64,000 nt of DNA from an uncultured Prevotella sp. (GTDB lineage: Bacteria > Bacteroidota > Bacteroidia > Bacteroidales > Bacteroidaceae), in assembly GCA_905233425.1 (NCBI GenBank), contig CAJOEC010000004.1, forward strand, positions 36,506-100,505, given 5' to 3'. Of this stretch, positions 1 through 8,820 are shown one piece after another. The position numbers and the translations under genes are program-made. Position 1 is the stretch's first letter. Each line of letters begins with the position of its first letter. The notes below the pieces were generated by a model that saw only the letters and a list, made by a program, of their open reading frames with translations, did not search any database and was not told the origin of the DNA.

Positions 1-288
1 AGCCACATTGGGAGCCTCTAATTGGGCGTAGCACCCTGTCACCACAACGAAGGCATCAGGATTCTCCCTCACCATGCGGTGGATGGCCTGCCGGCATTTC
101 CTGTCGGCCACGCTCGTCACCGAACAGGTGTTTATGAGGCAAATGTCGGCTCTCTCCCCCTTGTCGGCAGTACGCACACCAAGGTCGGAAAGCATCTTCC
201 CGAATGTTGAAGTCTCGGAGAAATTCAGTTTGCACCCCAAGGTGTAGTACCGGGCGGCCTTTCCCTGAAATGCCGAAGTGTTAATCAT
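1..288 (-). CDS. mtaB: tRNA t6A37 methylthiotransferase MtaB, N-terminal part (cut by window edge)
   Basis: The reverse strand encodes 96 residues from an ATG at 288-286 and runs off the left edge. The start reads MINTSAFQGKAARYYTLGCK, followed by NFSETS, NTCSVTS and VTGCYAQ. These are the three conserved cysteine contexts of the UPF0004/MTTase N-terminal domain, which holds the auxiliary 4Fe-4S cluster of radical-SAM methylthiotransferases. The YTLGCKLNFSETS signature is typical of the MtaB branch (older names YqeV, MiaB-like), which converts t6A37 to ms2t6A37 in ANN-decoding tRNAs. The radical-SAM and TRAM domains would lie outside the window. It is divergent from the lipoprotein at 578. 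MiaB or RimO are the alternatives, less likely from the signature. Confidence 0.9.
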   Translation of the reverse strand, partial: MINTSAFQGKAARYYTLGCKLNFSETSTFGKMLSDLGVRTADKGERADICLINTCSVTSVADRKCRQAIHRMVRENPDAFVVVTGCYAQLEAPNVA

Positions 289-327
289 ATTATATATATG
301 TTCGTAAACATAATTAAATTATGGGTG

Positions 328-335
328 CAAAATTA
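328..335 (-). promoter_or_regulatory. Putative -7 box of the mtaB promoter
   Basis: The minus strand reads TAATTTTG, matching the Bacteroidota TAnnTTTG consensus, about 40 bp upstream of the mtaB ATG. I see no good TTTG -33 box at the usual distance. Confidence 0.4.
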
Positions 336-377
336 CGAAAAAAAGATGACCCGACGAAGGTGTTGTTGCTTTTTTTT

Positions 378-422
378 ATGTTAAAAATGTTTTAGTGGCA
401 AAATGTATATCATTTTTAACAT
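378..422. repeat. Perfect 12-bp inverted repeat in the mtaB/lipoprotein divergent region
   Basis: ATGTTAAAAATG (378-389) and CATTTTTAACAT (411-422) are exact reverse complements separated by 21 bp. The pair lies upstream of both divergent promoters, so it could be an operator for a dimeric regulator or a transcript hairpin. The region is AT-rich, which lowers its significance. Confidence 0.4.
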
Positions 423-517
423 TTCGTATATTGTTATGTTTCAGTTGTTTGCTAAAAAGTTACAAAAATGATGGTAAAAAATTCTAAAAAAAAGTATCAA
501 CGTATTGAAAAAATGTC

Positions 518-525
518 TACCTTTG
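518..525 (+). promoter_or_regulatory. -7 box of the small lipoprotein promoter
   Basis: TACCTTTG matches the Bacteroidota -7 consensus 53 bp upstream of the ATG at 578. The leader between is A-rich. A -33 TTTG is not evident at 19-21 bp. A transcript starting about 6-7 bp downstream would make the in-frame ATG at 545 possible but needlessly early. Confidence 0.55.
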
Positions 526-577
526 CAGCGTTTTAATAAACCAAATGATTGTTTTACAGATTTTAAAAAGCAAAGAA

Positions 578-895
578 ATGAAAAAGATTGCATTTATGTT
601 CGCAGCTGCCGCAATGTTCGTAGCTTGCGCTAACACTCAGAACAAACCCGCTGCTGAGGAAGTTGAGGCTCCTGTTGAGCCCGTTGAGGAAGTTGCTGAG
701 GCTATCGACAGCGCTGCTGTTTGGGCACTGGTTGGTGACACCGTAGGTCTTGCTGCTGACAGCATCGAGGCTAAGTTCCAGGCTGCTCTTGCTGAGATGC
801 AGGCTCAGGCTGCTGCCGCTATCGACCAGGTCGGTGACGCTGTCGAGGGTGCAGTTGACCAGGCTGCTGACGCTGTTGAGAACGCCATCAACTAA
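578..895 (+). CDS. Small Ala/Glu/Asp-rich lipoprotein of unknown function
   Basis: A 105-residue protein starting MKKIAFMFAAAAMFVACANT has a classic lipobox (FVAC, Cys about position 17), predicting a lipid-anchored periplasmic or outer-membrane protein. I prefer the ATG at 578 over that at 545 because it puts the charged n-region directly before the hydrophobic stretch. The mature part is acidic and alanine-rich: an early segment of repeated EVEAPVEP-like residues, then a long likely amphipathic helix ending in repeated DQVGDAVEGAVDQAADAVENA units. Codon choice is uniform (GCT, GAG, GCC), suggesting high expression. It has its own promoter and a strong terminator, so it is monocistronic. I recognise no family. 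It resembles small Lpp-like helical lipoproteins only in general form. Confidence 0.75.
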   Translation: MKKIAFMFAAAAMFVACANTQNKPAAEEVEAPVEPVEEVAEAIDSAAVWALVGDTVGLAADSIEAKFQAALAEMQAQAAAAIDQVGDAVEGAVDQAADAVENAIN

Positions 896-939
896 TCAGC
901 TTCTCATTAGTCGAACAGAAAGTTAATAGCACTATTAGG

Positions 940-974
940 AAAAACCATCGGGCAAGAGTCCGGTGGTTTTTTTT
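940..974 (+). terminator. Rho-independent terminator of the small lipoprotein gene
   Basis: AAACCATCGG pairs with CCGGTGGTTT around a short loop and is followed by a run of eight T. It lies 45 bp after the lipoprotein stop codon. Confidence 0.8.
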
Positions 975-1072
975 CGTGCGCAGTACAAAAAGTGTGTTGA
1001 AGGGTTATTTATATGGAGCCATGAGCCACGGAGTGTAGGGGGAGGAGTAAAATTTGGTTCGTGGCGCACGCC

Positions 1073-1168
1073 GTGAATGTTTTTGGCGGCCGCTGTGAAT
1101 GTTTTTAGCAGCCGCTGAGAATGTTTTTGGCGGCCGCTGTGAATGTTTTTGGCGGCCGCCGTGAATCG
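1073..1168. repeat. 22-bp tandem repeat, about 4.3 copies
   Basis: The unit is GTGAATGTTTTT followed by GGCGGCCGCT. Copies lie at 1073-1094, 1095-1116 (variant AGCAGCCGCT), 1117-1138 (variant first bases GAGAATG), 1139-1160 (ends GCC), and a partial copy at 1161-1168. The copies are head to tail with no spacers, and each holds the self-complementary GGCGGCCGC core. This is the main content of the 488-bp gene-free stretch 896-1383, together with a terminator and the aspS promoter. I see no supported coding sequence here. Confidence 0.9.
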
Positions 1169-1270
1169 CAGAAGCACGGCCATGCTCCCTCGGAGGCCGA
1201 CTCTATCTCCCTGCTTCCCCGGTTTTTTATCCCAGTTTTTCCGTATTGGCGCGAATGCGGCAGGAAAAAT

Positions 1271-1303
1271 AACGGCGAATTGTTTGGCGGTTCGCCGTTT
1301 TTG
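1271..1303 (+). other. Hairpin overlapping the aspS -33 box
   Basis: AACGGCGAA (1271-1279) pairs perfectly with TTCGCCGTT (1291-1299) and is followed by TTTT. The loop contains the TTTG that I read as the aspS -33 element. It could end upstream transcription, or it may simply overlap the promoter. No gene lies directly upstream on this strand after the terminator at 940-974. Confidence 0.4.
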
Positions 1304-1314
1304 TTGTACCTTTG
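1283..1314 (+). promoter_or_regulatory. aspS promoter
   Basis: TTTG (1283-1286) and TACCTTTG (1307-1314) are separated by 20 bp, an excellent match to the Bacteroidota -33/-7 promoter. The predicted start site is about 1320, giving a leader of roughly 60 nt. Confidence 0.75.
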
Positions 1315-1349
1315 CGGCCTAAATCGTAAATTGCAGATACTGTTGTAAC

Positions 1350-1377
1350 AAATTGTAAATTCGTAAATCGTAAATAT
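1350..1377 (+). repeat. Heptamer-periodic leader before aspS
   Basis: Four 7-bp units (AAATTGT, AAATTCG, TAAATCG, TAAATAT) run in tandem and end 6 bp before the aspS ATG. The same kind of CGTAAAT-type periodicity precedes alaS. No Shine-Dalgarno sequence is visible, as is usual in this phylum. Confidence 0.6.
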
Positions 1378-1383
1378 AAAAAG

Positions 1384-3150
1384 ATGTACAGAAGTAAAAC
1401 TTGTGGCGAGCTTCGTCTCGCCGATGCCGGCCAGCAGGTGACTTTGGCCGGATGGGTTCAGCGCACGCGCAAAATGGGAGGCATGACCTTTGTCGATTTG
1501 CGCGACCGCTATGGTATAACGCAGTTAGTGTTCGACGAGTCGAAAGACGCGGCACTATGCGAAAAGGCAAACAAGATGGGCCGTGAATGGTGCGTCCAGG
1601 TGACGGGCACCGTGAGCGAGCGCGAGTCGAAAAACCCGAAGATGCCCACTGGTGACATCGAGATTCTCGTCGCTGAGCTGAATATTCTCAGCGAGAGCAT
1701 CACTCCGCCCTTCACCATCGAGGACCAGACCGACGGTGGCGATGAGCTGCGCATGAAATACCGCTATCTGGATTTGCGCCGCCAGGCTGTCCGCAAGAAT
1801 CTGGAACTGCGTCACCGCATGACCATACTTATTCGCAATTTCCTTGACAGTCGGCAGTTCATCGAGGTGGAGACCCCCATACTCATCGGCTCTACCCCCG
1901 AGGGCGCACGCGATTTCGTGGTGCCCTCGCGCATGAACCCCGGACAGTTCTACGCCCTGCCTCAGAGTCCGCAGACGCTGAAGCAGCTGCTGATGGTCTC
2001 AGGTTTCGACCGCTATTTCCAGATTGCCAAGTGTTTCCGCGACGAGGACTTGCGTGCCGACCGCCAGCCTGAGTTCACCCAGATAGACTGCGAGATGTCG
2101 TTTGTAGAGCAGGAGGACATACTTGAGGTCTTCGAGAGCCTTGCCCGCCATCTGTTCAAGGAGGTTCGCGGCGTGGAGCTGCCCCCGCTGCAGCGCATGA
2201 CGTGGCACGAGGCCATGCGCCGCTTCGGCAGCGACAAGCCCGACCTGCGTTTCGGCATGGAGTTCGTCGAACTGATGGACCAGCTGAAGGGCACTGGCAC
2301 ATTCCCCGTATTCAACGAGGCCAACTACATTGGCGGCATCTGTGTCCCCGGATGTGCCGACTACACCCGCAAGCAGCTCGACCAGCTGACCGACTTCGTG
2401 AAGCGTCCCCAGGTGGGAGCCAAGGGTCTTGTTTACGTAAAGTTCAATGCCGACGGAACCGTCAAGTCATCCATCGACAAGTTCTATGCTCCTGAGGTGT
2501 GGGCGAAGGTCAAAGAGGCCATGGGAGCCAAGGACGGCGATCTGGTACTCATTCTCAGCGGCGACAATGCCAACAAGACACGCATACAGCTGTGCACCCT
2601 GCGCTTGGAGATGGGCGACCGTCTGGGTCTGCGCGACAAGGACAAGTTCGTGTGCCTGTGGATTGTTGACTTCCCGCTCTTCGAGTGGAGCGACGAGGAG
2701 CAGCGCCTCATGGCCACGCACCATCCCTTCACACTGCCCAACCCCGAGGACATCCCCTTGCTCGACACCGACCCGGCGAAAGTCCGTGCCGTGGCCTACG
2801 ACTTCGTGTGCAACGGCGTTGAGGTTGGCGGTGGATCGCTTCGTATCCACGACGGTAAGCTGCAGGAGAAGATGTTCGAGATTCTGGGCTTCACGCCCGA
2901 GCGGGCTATGGCTCAGTTCGGATTCCTCATCAACGCCTTCAAGTACGGGGCACCGCCTCACGGTGGGTTGGCTTTCGGCCTGGATCGCTTCGTCAGCCTC
3001 ATGGCCGGTCTCGACAGCATACGCGACTGCATCGCCTTCCCGAAGAACAACAGCGGCCGCGACGTAATGCTCGACGCACCGGGCGAACTCGACCCGAAGC
3101 AGCTTGAAGAGCTTCAGCTGAAAGTCGAGATACGCGAGGAAGAAAAGTGA
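1384..3150 (+). CDS. aspS: Aspartate-tRNA ligase
   Basis: A 588-residue class II aminoacyl-tRNA synthetase that charges tRNA-Asp in the cytoplasm; the length is standard for bacterial AspRS. The N-terminal OB-fold anticodon-binding domain (about 1-105) starts [12 protein letters not shown] and contains [20 protein letters not shown]. The catalytic core carries motif 2 ([18 protein letters not shown]) and motif 3 ([10 protein letters not shown]), with the bacterial GAD insertion domain between them. The start is the first ATG after the promoter and heptamer leader. It is monocistronic and converges on alaS across a strong hairpin terminator. Confidence 0.98.
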   Translation: MYRSKTCGELRLADAGQQVTLAGWVQRTRKMGGMTFVDLRDRYGITQLVFDESKDAALCEKANKMGREWCVQVTGTVSERESKNPKMPTGDIEILVAELNILSESITPPFTIEDQTDGGDELRMKYRYLDLRRQAVRKNLELRHRMTILIRNFLDSRQFIEVETPILIGSTPEGARDFVVPSRMNPGQFYALPQSPQTLKQLLMVSGFDRYFQIAKCFRDEDLRADRQPEFTQIDCEMSFVEQEDILEVFESLARHLFKEVRGVELPPLQRMTWHEAMRRFGSDKPDLRFGMEFVELMDQLKGTGTFPVFNEANYIGGICVPGCADYTRKQLDQLTDFVKRPQVGAKGLVYVKFNADGTVKSSIDKFYAPEVWAKVKEAMGAKDGDLVLILSGDNANKTRIQLCTLRLEMGDRLGLRDKDKFVCLWIVDFPLFEWSDEEQRLMATHHPFTLPNPEDIPLLDTDPAKVRAVAYDFVCNGVEVGGGSLRIHDGKLQEKMFEILGFTPERAMAQFGFLINAFKYGAPPHGGLAFGLDRFVSLMAGLDSIRDCIAFPKNNSGRDVMLDAPGELDPKQLEELQLKVEIREEEK

Positions 3151-3193
3151 TTTGCAGTGACGGCAGTCCTGCCTATATAATTGCCTGAATAAC

Positions 3194-3243
3194 AAGCCTC
3201 CGGGCGTTGCACGTTTGACAAGTCGTGCAACGCCCGGAGGCTT
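3194..3243. terminator. Bidirectional terminator between aspS and alaS
   Basis: A perfect 20-bp stem (AAGCCTCCGGGCGTTGCACG with its exact complement at 3224-3243) encloses a 10-nt loop. Only short T-rich tracts flank it. Its position between convergent genes supports use by both. Confidence 0.85.
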
Positions 3244-3266
3244 TATTATTGTCTGTGCAATAAAGA

Positions 3267-6032
3267 CTATTTCAACTTTGCCAGTTCTATGACCTTGTCG
3301 ATGGCGGTGCTCAGCCCGTCGGCGTTCTTACCGCCGGCCTGGGCGAAGTGGGGCTGTCCGCCACCACCGCCCTGTATGAGCTTGGCAGCCTCGCGCACCA
3401 TCTGTCCGGCGTTCAGGCCGTGGTCGCTGACCACGTCGTCGCTCATCATGATGGTGAGCAGCGGCTTGTCGTTATAAGTTGTTCCGAGAACGCAAAGCAG
3501 CGGGCCTTCCACGTTTGCGCGTATCTTGAAGGCGAGGTCTTTGGCAGCCTGTGGCTCCATCGGCATGATGGTGGTAACCACCTTCACACCACCAATTAAG
3601 CGGCCCTTCTCAACCAGTTGTTTGGAATAGCGCTCCACGGCCTGGGCCTGGAACGACTCTATCTCTTTCTTCATCGAGTCGTGCTCTTCAATATATTTCT
3701 GTATTACGCCCTGCAGGTCTTTGGCGTTGTTGAAGAACGACTTGATGGCTTTCAGCGTGTCCTCGATGTTGTAGAGAAGTTCCTCGCATTGCTTGCCAGT
3801 CCTGGCCTCGATGCGGCGGATGCCGGCGGCGACGCTGCTCTCGCTGATAATCTTGAAGAAGCCGATGCGGCCTGTGCTTGTGGTGTGGATACCACCACAA
3901 AGCTCGCACGACGGGCCGAAGCGCATGACGCGCACCTTGTCGCCGTATTTCTCGCCGAAGAGGGCTATGGCACCGAGTTTCTTGGCCTCGTCCATGGGCA
4001 TGTCGCGGTGCTCGTCGCGGGGCAGGTCTTGGCGTATCATGCTATTGACCAGTCGCTCCACCTCGCGCAGCTGCTCGTCGCTGACCTTCTCGAAGTGGGA
4101 GAAGTCGAAGCGCAGAGCGTCGGGGCTGACGAATGAGCCTTTCTGCTCCACATGGTCGCCGAGGACCTGTTTCAAGGCGTAGTCGAGGAGGTGGGTGGCG
4201 GTGTGGTTGGCTGCCGAGGCATCGCGCTTGTCGGTGTCTACACAGGCCATGAACTCTGCCGTCGGGTCTTTCGGCAGCTCCTTCACGATATGTACGGTCT
4301 GGCCGTTCTCGCGCTTCGAGTCGATAATCTCAATGGTCTCGTTCTCGCCGGCGAGGACACCCGTATCGCCCACCTGGCCGCCCATCTCGCCGTAGAACGG
4401 CGTGTAGTCGAGCACCAGCTCGTAGAAGGTGTTCTTCTTCTGGGTGACCTTGCGGTAGCGTATGATGTGGCAGGTGTATTCGGTGTAGTCGTAGCCAACG
4501 AACTGCTGTTCTTTGTTGAAAGGTGAGGGGTCACTAAACACATCCACCCAGTCGCTGTTCTCCACCTGGGCGGCATTGCGGGCGCGCTCCTTCTGTTTCT
4601 GCATCTCAACCTGGAACTGCTCCTCGTTCACCGTAAAACCGTTCTCGCGGCAGATAAGCTCGGTGAGGTCGAGAGGGAAGCCGTAGGTGTCGAAGAGGCG
4701 GAAGGCCTGGACACCACTCAACTCCTTCTCTCCACAACTCCTCATCTCCTCCATGGCCTTGTCAAGGAGCGAGATGCCCTTGTCGAGGGTGCGCAGGAAG
4801 CTGTCCTCCTCCTCCTTTATTACGCGGCCGATGAGCTGCTGCTGGGCCTTCAGTTCGGGGAAGGCGTCGCCCATCTCCTCGACGAGCGTGGGCAGGAGCT
4901 TGTAGAGGAAGGCTTCCTTCTGTCCGAGGAACGTATAGGCATAGCGCACGGCACGGCGCAGGATGCGGCGGATGACGTACCCTGCTTTGGCATTCGAAGG
5001 CAGTTGACCGTCGGCAATGGAGAAGCTGACAGCACGCAGATGGTCGGCGCAGACGCGCATGGCAACATTAACAGACTCTCCCCCGGCCCCTCCCTGTGAG
5101 GGAGGGGAGTATATAGATTCCTCACTAGAATTTTCAACAGAAGAGGTAACTACGCCCCTCCCTACAGGGAGGGGATGGGGGAGGGTCTGTTCCTCGAAAG
5201 TGGTGTACTTCAGCCCTGTTATCTCCTCCTCCTTCTTGATGATGGGCTGGAACACGTCGGTATCATAGTTGGAGTGTTTTCCCTGCATCATGCGGACGAG
5301 ACGCTCGAAGCCCATGCCGGTGTCGATGACGTTCATCGACAGCTTCTCTAACGAACCGTCGGCCTTGCGGTTGAACTGCATGAACACGAGGTTCCAAATC
5401 TCGATAACCTGCGGGTCGTCTTTGTTCACCAGCTCACGGCCTGTCTTCCCGCTGGCAGCCTTCTGCTCAGGGGTGCGACTGTCCACATGAATCTCAGAAC
5501 AGGGACCGCAGGGTCCGGTGTCGCCCATCTCCCAGAAGTTGTCGTGCTTGTTGCCGTTGATGATATGGTCCTCGGGCACATGCTTGGCCCAGTATCGGGC
5601 GGCCTCATCGTCGCGGGGAATATTCTCCTCGGGCGAACCCTCGAACACGGTGACGTACAGGTCGTCGGGGTTCAGCTTCAGCACGTCAACGAGATATTCC
5701 CAGGCCATGTCGATGGCACCCTCCTTGAAGTAGTCGCCAAACGACCAGTTGCCAAGCATCTCGAACATGGTGTGGTGGTAGGTGTCGTGGCCCACCTCCT
5801 CAAGGTCGTTGTGCTTGCCGCTGACGCGTAGGCACTTCTGCGTGTCGGCGCGGCGGCGCGGCTCAGGGTCGCGGGTGCCGAGGATAATGTCTTTCCACTG
5901 GTTCATGCCGGCGTTGGTGAACATCAGCGTCGGGTCGTCCTTAATAACCATCGGTGCGGAGGGCACGATGGAATGGCCTTTCGACTCGAAAAACTGTTTG
6001 AACGAGTCGCGGATTTCTTTTGCTGTCATCAT
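3267..6032 (-). CDS. alaS: Alanine-tRNA ligase with an in-frame palindromic-element insert
   Basis: A 921-residue AlaRS. The class II catalytic domain starts [15 protein letters not shown] and includes the TNAGMNQWK and [13 protein letters not shown] stretches. The editing domain has HTATH, and the distal CELCGGIH provides the remaining zinc ligands of that site. The C-Ala end contains the glycine-rich [16 protein letters not shown] signature. The protein is longer than the roughly 870-880 residues usual in this phylum. The excess is at residues about 280-321, just before the conserved [19 protein letters not shown] block, and is encoded by the palindromic repeat at 5073-5190. The reading frame is intact, so the enzyme is probably functional and the insert is a tolerated surface loop. 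Two adjacent ATG codons (6032 and 6029) could serve as the start. Confidence 0.97.
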   Translation of the reverse strand: MMTAKEIRDSFKQFFESKGHSIVPSAPMVIKDDPTLMFTNAGMNQWKDIILGTRDPEPRRRADTQKCLRVSGKHNDLEEVGHDTYHHTMFEMLGNWSFGDYFKEGAIDMAWEYLVDVLKLNPDDLYVTVFEGSPEENIPRDDEAARYWAKHVPEDHIINGNKHDNFWEMGDTGPCGPCSEIHVDSRTPEQKAASGKTGRELVNKDDPQVIEIWNLVFMQFNRKADGSLEKLSMNVIDTGMGFERLVRMMQGKHSNYDTDVFQPIIKKEEEITGLKYTTFEEQTLPHPLPVGRGVVTSSVENSSEESIYSPPSQGGAGGESVNVAMRVCADHLRAVSFSIADGQLPSNAKAGYVIRRILRRAVRYAYTFLGQKEAFLYKLLPTLVEEMGDAFPELKAQQQLIGRVIKEEEDSFLRTLDKGISLLDKAMEEMRSCGEKELSGVQAFRLFDTYGFPLDLTELICRENGFTVNEEQFQVEMQKQKERARNAAQVENSDWVDVFSDPSPFNKEQQFVGYDYTEYTCHIIRYRKVTQKKNTFYELVLDYTPFYGEMGGQVGDTGVLAGENETIEIIDSKRENGQTVHIVKELPKDPTAEFMACVDTDKRDASAANHTATHLLDYALKQVLGDHVEQKGSFVSPDALRFDFSHFEKVSDEQLREVERLVNSMIRQDLPRDEHRDMPMDEAKKLGAIALFGEKYGDKVRVMRFGPSCELCGGIHTTSTGRIGFFKIISESSVAAGIRRIEARTGKQCEELLYNIEDTLKAIKSFFNNAKDLQGVIQKYIEEHDSMKKEIESFQAQAVERYSKQLVEKGRLIGGVKVVTTIMPMEPQAAKDLAFKIRANVEGPLLCVLGTTYNDKPLLTIMMSDDVVSDHGLNAGQMVREAAKLIQGGGGGQPHFAQAGGKNADGLSTAIDKVIELAKLK
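5073..5190. repeat. REP/BIME-like double palindrome inserted in frame in alaS
   Basis: Two arms of about 35 bp are inverted copies of each other. Each arm is itself a hairpin: CCCCTCCCT-GTG-AGGGAGGGG at 5087-5107 and CCCCTCCCT-AC-AGGGAGGGG at 5155-5174. Flanking CTCCCCC/GGGGGAG tracts extend the match on the outer sides, and about 47 bp of AT-rich sequence lies between the hairpins. Inside alaS the element encodes the low-complexity peptides [10 protein letters not shown] and [11 protein letters not shown]. No transposase lies nearby, so spread would require a factor supplied in trans. Confidence 0.8.
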
Positions 6033-6035
6033 TGT

Positions 6036-6070
6036 GATTTACAATTTACGGATTTACTATTTACGATTTA
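6036..6070 (-). repeat. Heptamer-periodic leader before alaS
   Basis: On the minus strand the alaS leader runs AAATCGT, AAATAGT, AAATCCG, TAAATTG, TAAATCA just before the start codon, about five 7-bp units. It is closely similar to the aspS leader. Confidence 0.6.
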
Positions 6071-6075
6071 GGCTG

Positions 6076-6107
6076 CAAAATTACTGCTTTTTCTGCTAAT
6101 AGACAAA
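6076..6107 (-). promoter_or_regulatory. alaS promoter
   Basis: On the minus strand, TTTG (6107-6104) and TAATTTTG (6083-6076) are separated by exactly 20 bp, matching the Bacteroidota consensus. The predicted start site is about 6070, immediately before the heptamer leader. Confidence 0.75.
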
Positions 6108-6194
6108 ACATTACAACATTTTTTGCGCAATAAATGGTTGTAAAAGCGGTTATTATATTAATTATTGTGTAAACTAAATGAAAAATGCCTGACT

Positions 6195-7601
6195 ATGAAC
6201 CGTCTACTACTCCTTCTTTCTGTCGTTTTCTTGCATCTGTCACCCTCCGTGGCACGCAAGAGTGCCAACATAGTTTTCATTGGCAACAGCATAACATACG
6301 GTGCCATGCACCAGGAGCGCGAGCAGACCGCCCCGCCCACGCAATGTGCCCGCTGGCTGTCCCAGCGGGATGACATTGACACCGTCTATTTCCGCAACTG
6401 CGGACGTTCGGGTCGCACTACCTACCATTTCCTGCCGAATGCCGCCGATGTAATACCCGCTGGCGACAAGAGCTTTTTCGACGATGTGGTGACGCAGACG
6501 CGACAGCTGGTGGGCGAGCACCCCTCATTGCCGCTGCTGTTCAGCATCATGCTGGGCACCAACGACGCCGTGGAACGACCGAAGAACGCACATACCACGC
6601 CGGAAAACTACGTCAGGAACCTCACAGCCATCATCGACACGCTGCTCAAGCTCTGGCCCGATGCCCATGTCGTGTTGCAGCGGCCCATCTGGAACACGTC
6701 TGACTATGTGACGAAGAACGGCTCGGTGGCATCGAAGAAAAGCCTGGAACTGATGAACAGCTACTACGAAAGTTTCCCGCAGGTGGCCAACGGCTGCAAA
6801 GCGGGCCACGTGCACATAGGCGACAAGGATGCCTACGCATGGTTTGAACAACACTGGCAGACCGACGTGAACGAGGAGAAGGACTCGCGTGGCAAGTCCT
6901 ACTGGCTGCACCCCAACGAGCATGGGGCTGCAAAGCTGGCTGAATTCTGGGGCATGGCACTGCTGCCCGTGCTGCGACTGATGCCCGATCCCGACCCGCT
7001 GAAAGGCAAGAAATTCGGAATCATTGGCGACAGCTACGTGCGCAACCATCGTGAGCCTGTTGAGAACACGTGGCACTACAAGTTCGCCCGCAAGCACCAG
7101 ATGGAGTATTACAACTATGGCCGCAACGGCAACTGCATAGCCCTCGACCTGAAGCAATGGGGCACGGGCATGTACAAGCGCTATGAAGAGATGCGCCCCG
7201 ACCTTGACTATATTGTGGTCGTCGCCGGTCATAACGACGCTTCCAACGGACGGTTAGACAGCATCGGCATGGACACGTTCCGTGAACGTTTGTCCACACT
7301 CTGCGAGGGACTCATAGAGCGTTACCCACAGGGACGCATATTCTTCTTCACCCCCTGGACGTGCGATGATTTCGAGGGCAGTCCGCGCCAGCGCGTGGTC
7401 GATGCGATGATTGAGGTGTGCGGCTCATACGGCATTCCCGTCTTCGATGCCGCCCGCCGCTCGAACATCTTTGCCCGCAGCGAGCAGTTCCGTAAGTTAT
7501 ACTTCCAGGGAGGCAAGGGCACCGACACCGCCCACCTCAACGCCCGCGGCCACGACCGCTTCCTGCCCGTGGCCGAGCAGTTCATCCTACAGTATGAATA
7601 G
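6195..7601 (+). CDS. Secreted protein with two tandem SGNH/GDSL hydrolase domains
   Basis: A 468-residue protein with signal peptide MNRLLLLLSVVFLHLSPSVA. The ATG at 6195 is preferred over a TTG at 6165 because it puts the signal peptide at the very N-terminus. Domain 1 (about 24-265) has FIGNSIT (Ser32), LGTNDA and a late HPNEHG. Domain 2 (about 275-468) has IIGDSYV (Ser280), YGRNGN, VAGHND and DTAHLNARGH. Both therefore keep the Ser, Gly, Asn and His blocks of SGNH esterases. Such enzymes often remove acetyl groups from polysaccharides such as xylan, but the substrate cannot be read from the sequence. It is divergent from alaS and separated from the next gene by a promoter, so it is probably transcribed alone. 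I could not find a convincing promoter directly upstream. Confidence 0.8.
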   Translation: MNRLLLLLSVVFLHLSPSVARKSANIVFIGNSITYGAMHQEREQTAPPTQCARWLSQRDDIDTVYFRNCGRSGRTTYHFLPNAADVIPAGDKSFFDDVVTQTRQLVGEHPSLPLLFSIMLGTNDAVERPKNAHTTPENYVRNLTAIIDTLLKLWPDAHVVLQRPIWNTSDYVTKNGSVASKKSLELMNSYYESFPQVANGCKAGHVHIGDKDAYAWFEQHWQTDVNEEKDSRGKSYWLHPNEHGAAKLAEFWGMALLPVLRLMPDPDPLKGKKFGIIGDSYVRNHREPVENTWHYKFARKHQMEYYNYGRNGNCIALDLKQWGTGMYKRYEEMRPDLDYIVVVAGHNDASNGRLDSIGMDTFRERLSTLCEGLIERYPQGRIFFFTPWTCDDFEGSPRQRVVDAMIEVCGSYGIPVFDAARRSNIFARSEQFRKLYFQGGKGTDTAHLNARGHDRFLPVAEQFILQYE

Positions 7602-7706
7602 GATAACCGCCGGGTATTCCATAGACATGAAAAGGTTGTCCCTCAGTAACTCCAAAAGTGTTTTTATTGCTTTGGGCACTTTGAAGCGAAAAAAGCATGG
7701 AATAAT

Positions 7707-7737
7707 TTTGACAATTAAGCGAAAAGTTATAATTTTG
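7707..7737 (+). promoter_or_regulatory. Promoter of the helix-hairpin-helix gene
   Basis: TTTG (7707-7710) and TAATTTTG (7730-7737) are separated by 19 bp, a good Bacteroidota promoter match. It implies a leader of about 100 nt before the ATG at 7841. Besides this promoter I see nothing convincing in the gap 7602-7840. Confidence 0.65.
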
Positions 7738-7840
7738 CACCATGATAAGCCGCAAAACAGATACAATGTCAGCAAGAAAGACGGAATACTGTATTTGCCG
7801 CTGTACATGACAACATTCATTAATCCGTAATAGTAGACAG

Positions 7841-8803
7841 ATGAGACTTCGGGACATCTTCTATCTGAACAAGAGCGACCGACAGGTGCTTCTTATGTTG
7901 CTTTCGTTGGCGGCAATAGCACTTTGTGCAATCTATTTCTTAGGCAGCCCTGAGGCCGTGGTTTCAGGCAACACTGCATACGAGGATAACGATAGCAACA
8001 GACTGCACCCGGCAAAATCAGGAGACGCTTCCAGGACTGAACATAGAGAGGATGACCAGAAAAACTATTATTACGCCCAGCAAGAGAGGACGGTGGAGCG
8101 CTTCCCCTTCGATCCAAACACCGCTGACTCCTCACAGCTGCTGCGCTTAGGTCTTCAGCCGTGGCAGGTGCGGAACATCTATAAATACCGCGCTGCCGGA
8201 GGCATCTACCGCACGAAGAAAGACTTTGCCAAGCTTTATGGCCTCACCGTGAAAGAATACCGCGAACTGGAGCCTTACATACAAATATCGCCTGACTACC
8301 TTCCTGCCTCTACGCTCTTCGACGACAGTGACAACCGCAGAGACGGCAAGGAAAACGCTGCATCCGACGGTGACGAGGACCAGCGGTTGCGCTATCCGGT
8401 GAAGCTGAACGACGGTGAGACTATCGACCTGAACATGAGCGACACAACGAGTCTGAAGACCGTGCCGGGCATTGGCAGTTATTTTGCCCGCCGCATAGTA
8501 GAGTATGGCCGCAGGCTCGGCGGATATGTGAGCGTCAGCCAGCTCGACGAGATTGAGGATTTCCCCACCGGTGCCAAGGCTTATTTCGTAGTGTCGCAGC
8601 CCCACCCACACCAGGTGGCTATAAACCACCTGACGCTGAACGAGCTGAAGAAACATCCTTATATCAATTTCTACATGGCACGTGCCATCACCGACTACCG
8701 CCGTCTGCGCGGAAACATAAGCAGTCTGGAGCAGTTACGGCTGCTGCCCGAGTTTCCCCCCGAAGTGATAGGACGGCTTGCCCCATACGTCACATACGAT
8801 TAA
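7841..8803 (+). CDS. Membrane-anchored helix-hairpin-helix (ComEA-like) protein
   Basis: A 320-residue protein with one N-terminal transmembrane segment (about 17-36) after MRLRDIFYLNKSDR, then a charged low-complexity linker (about 45-85). Three or more helix-hairpin-helix-type repeats follow, recognisable as FDPNTADSSQLLRLGL, LNMSDTTSLKTVPGIGSYFA and NHLTLNELKKHPYINFYMA. The arrangement matches the Bacteroidota family of ComEA-related DNA-binding HHH proteins with the domain facing the periplasm. A role in DNA uptake or binding is possible but not shown. It is probably co-transcribed with the DUF3237 gene 17 bp downstream. Confidence 0.8.
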   Translation: MRLRDIFYLNKSDRQVLLMLLSLAAIALCAIYFLGSPEAVVSGNTAYEDNDSNRLHPAKSGDASRTEHREDDQKNYYYAQQERTVERFPFDPNTADSSQLLRLGLQPWQVRNIYKYRAAGGIYRTKKDFAKLYGLTVKEYRELEPYIQISPDYLPASTLFDDSDNRRDGKENAASDGDEDQRLRYPVKLNDGETIDLNMSDTTSLKTVPGIGSYFARRIVEYGRRLGGYVSVSQLDEIEDFPTGAKAYFVVSQPHPHQVAINHLTLNELKKHPYINFYMARAITDYRRLRGNISSLEQLRLLPEFPPEVIGRLAPYVTYD

Positions 8804-8820
8804 CTTAAACTTATAAAACT

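Noticed and set aside
1073..1168. A CRISPR-like array
   Set aside because: The repeats are 22 bp, head to tail and without spacers, and no cas gene is near.
5073..5190. alaS as a pseudogene because of the insertion
   Set aside because: The frame is intact and all downstream motifs including the editing and C-Ala regions are present.
7741..7809. A 22-codon open frame (start at 7741) as a leader peptide of the helix-hairpin-helix gene
   Set aside because: There is no regulatory codon run or attenuator hairpin to support it.
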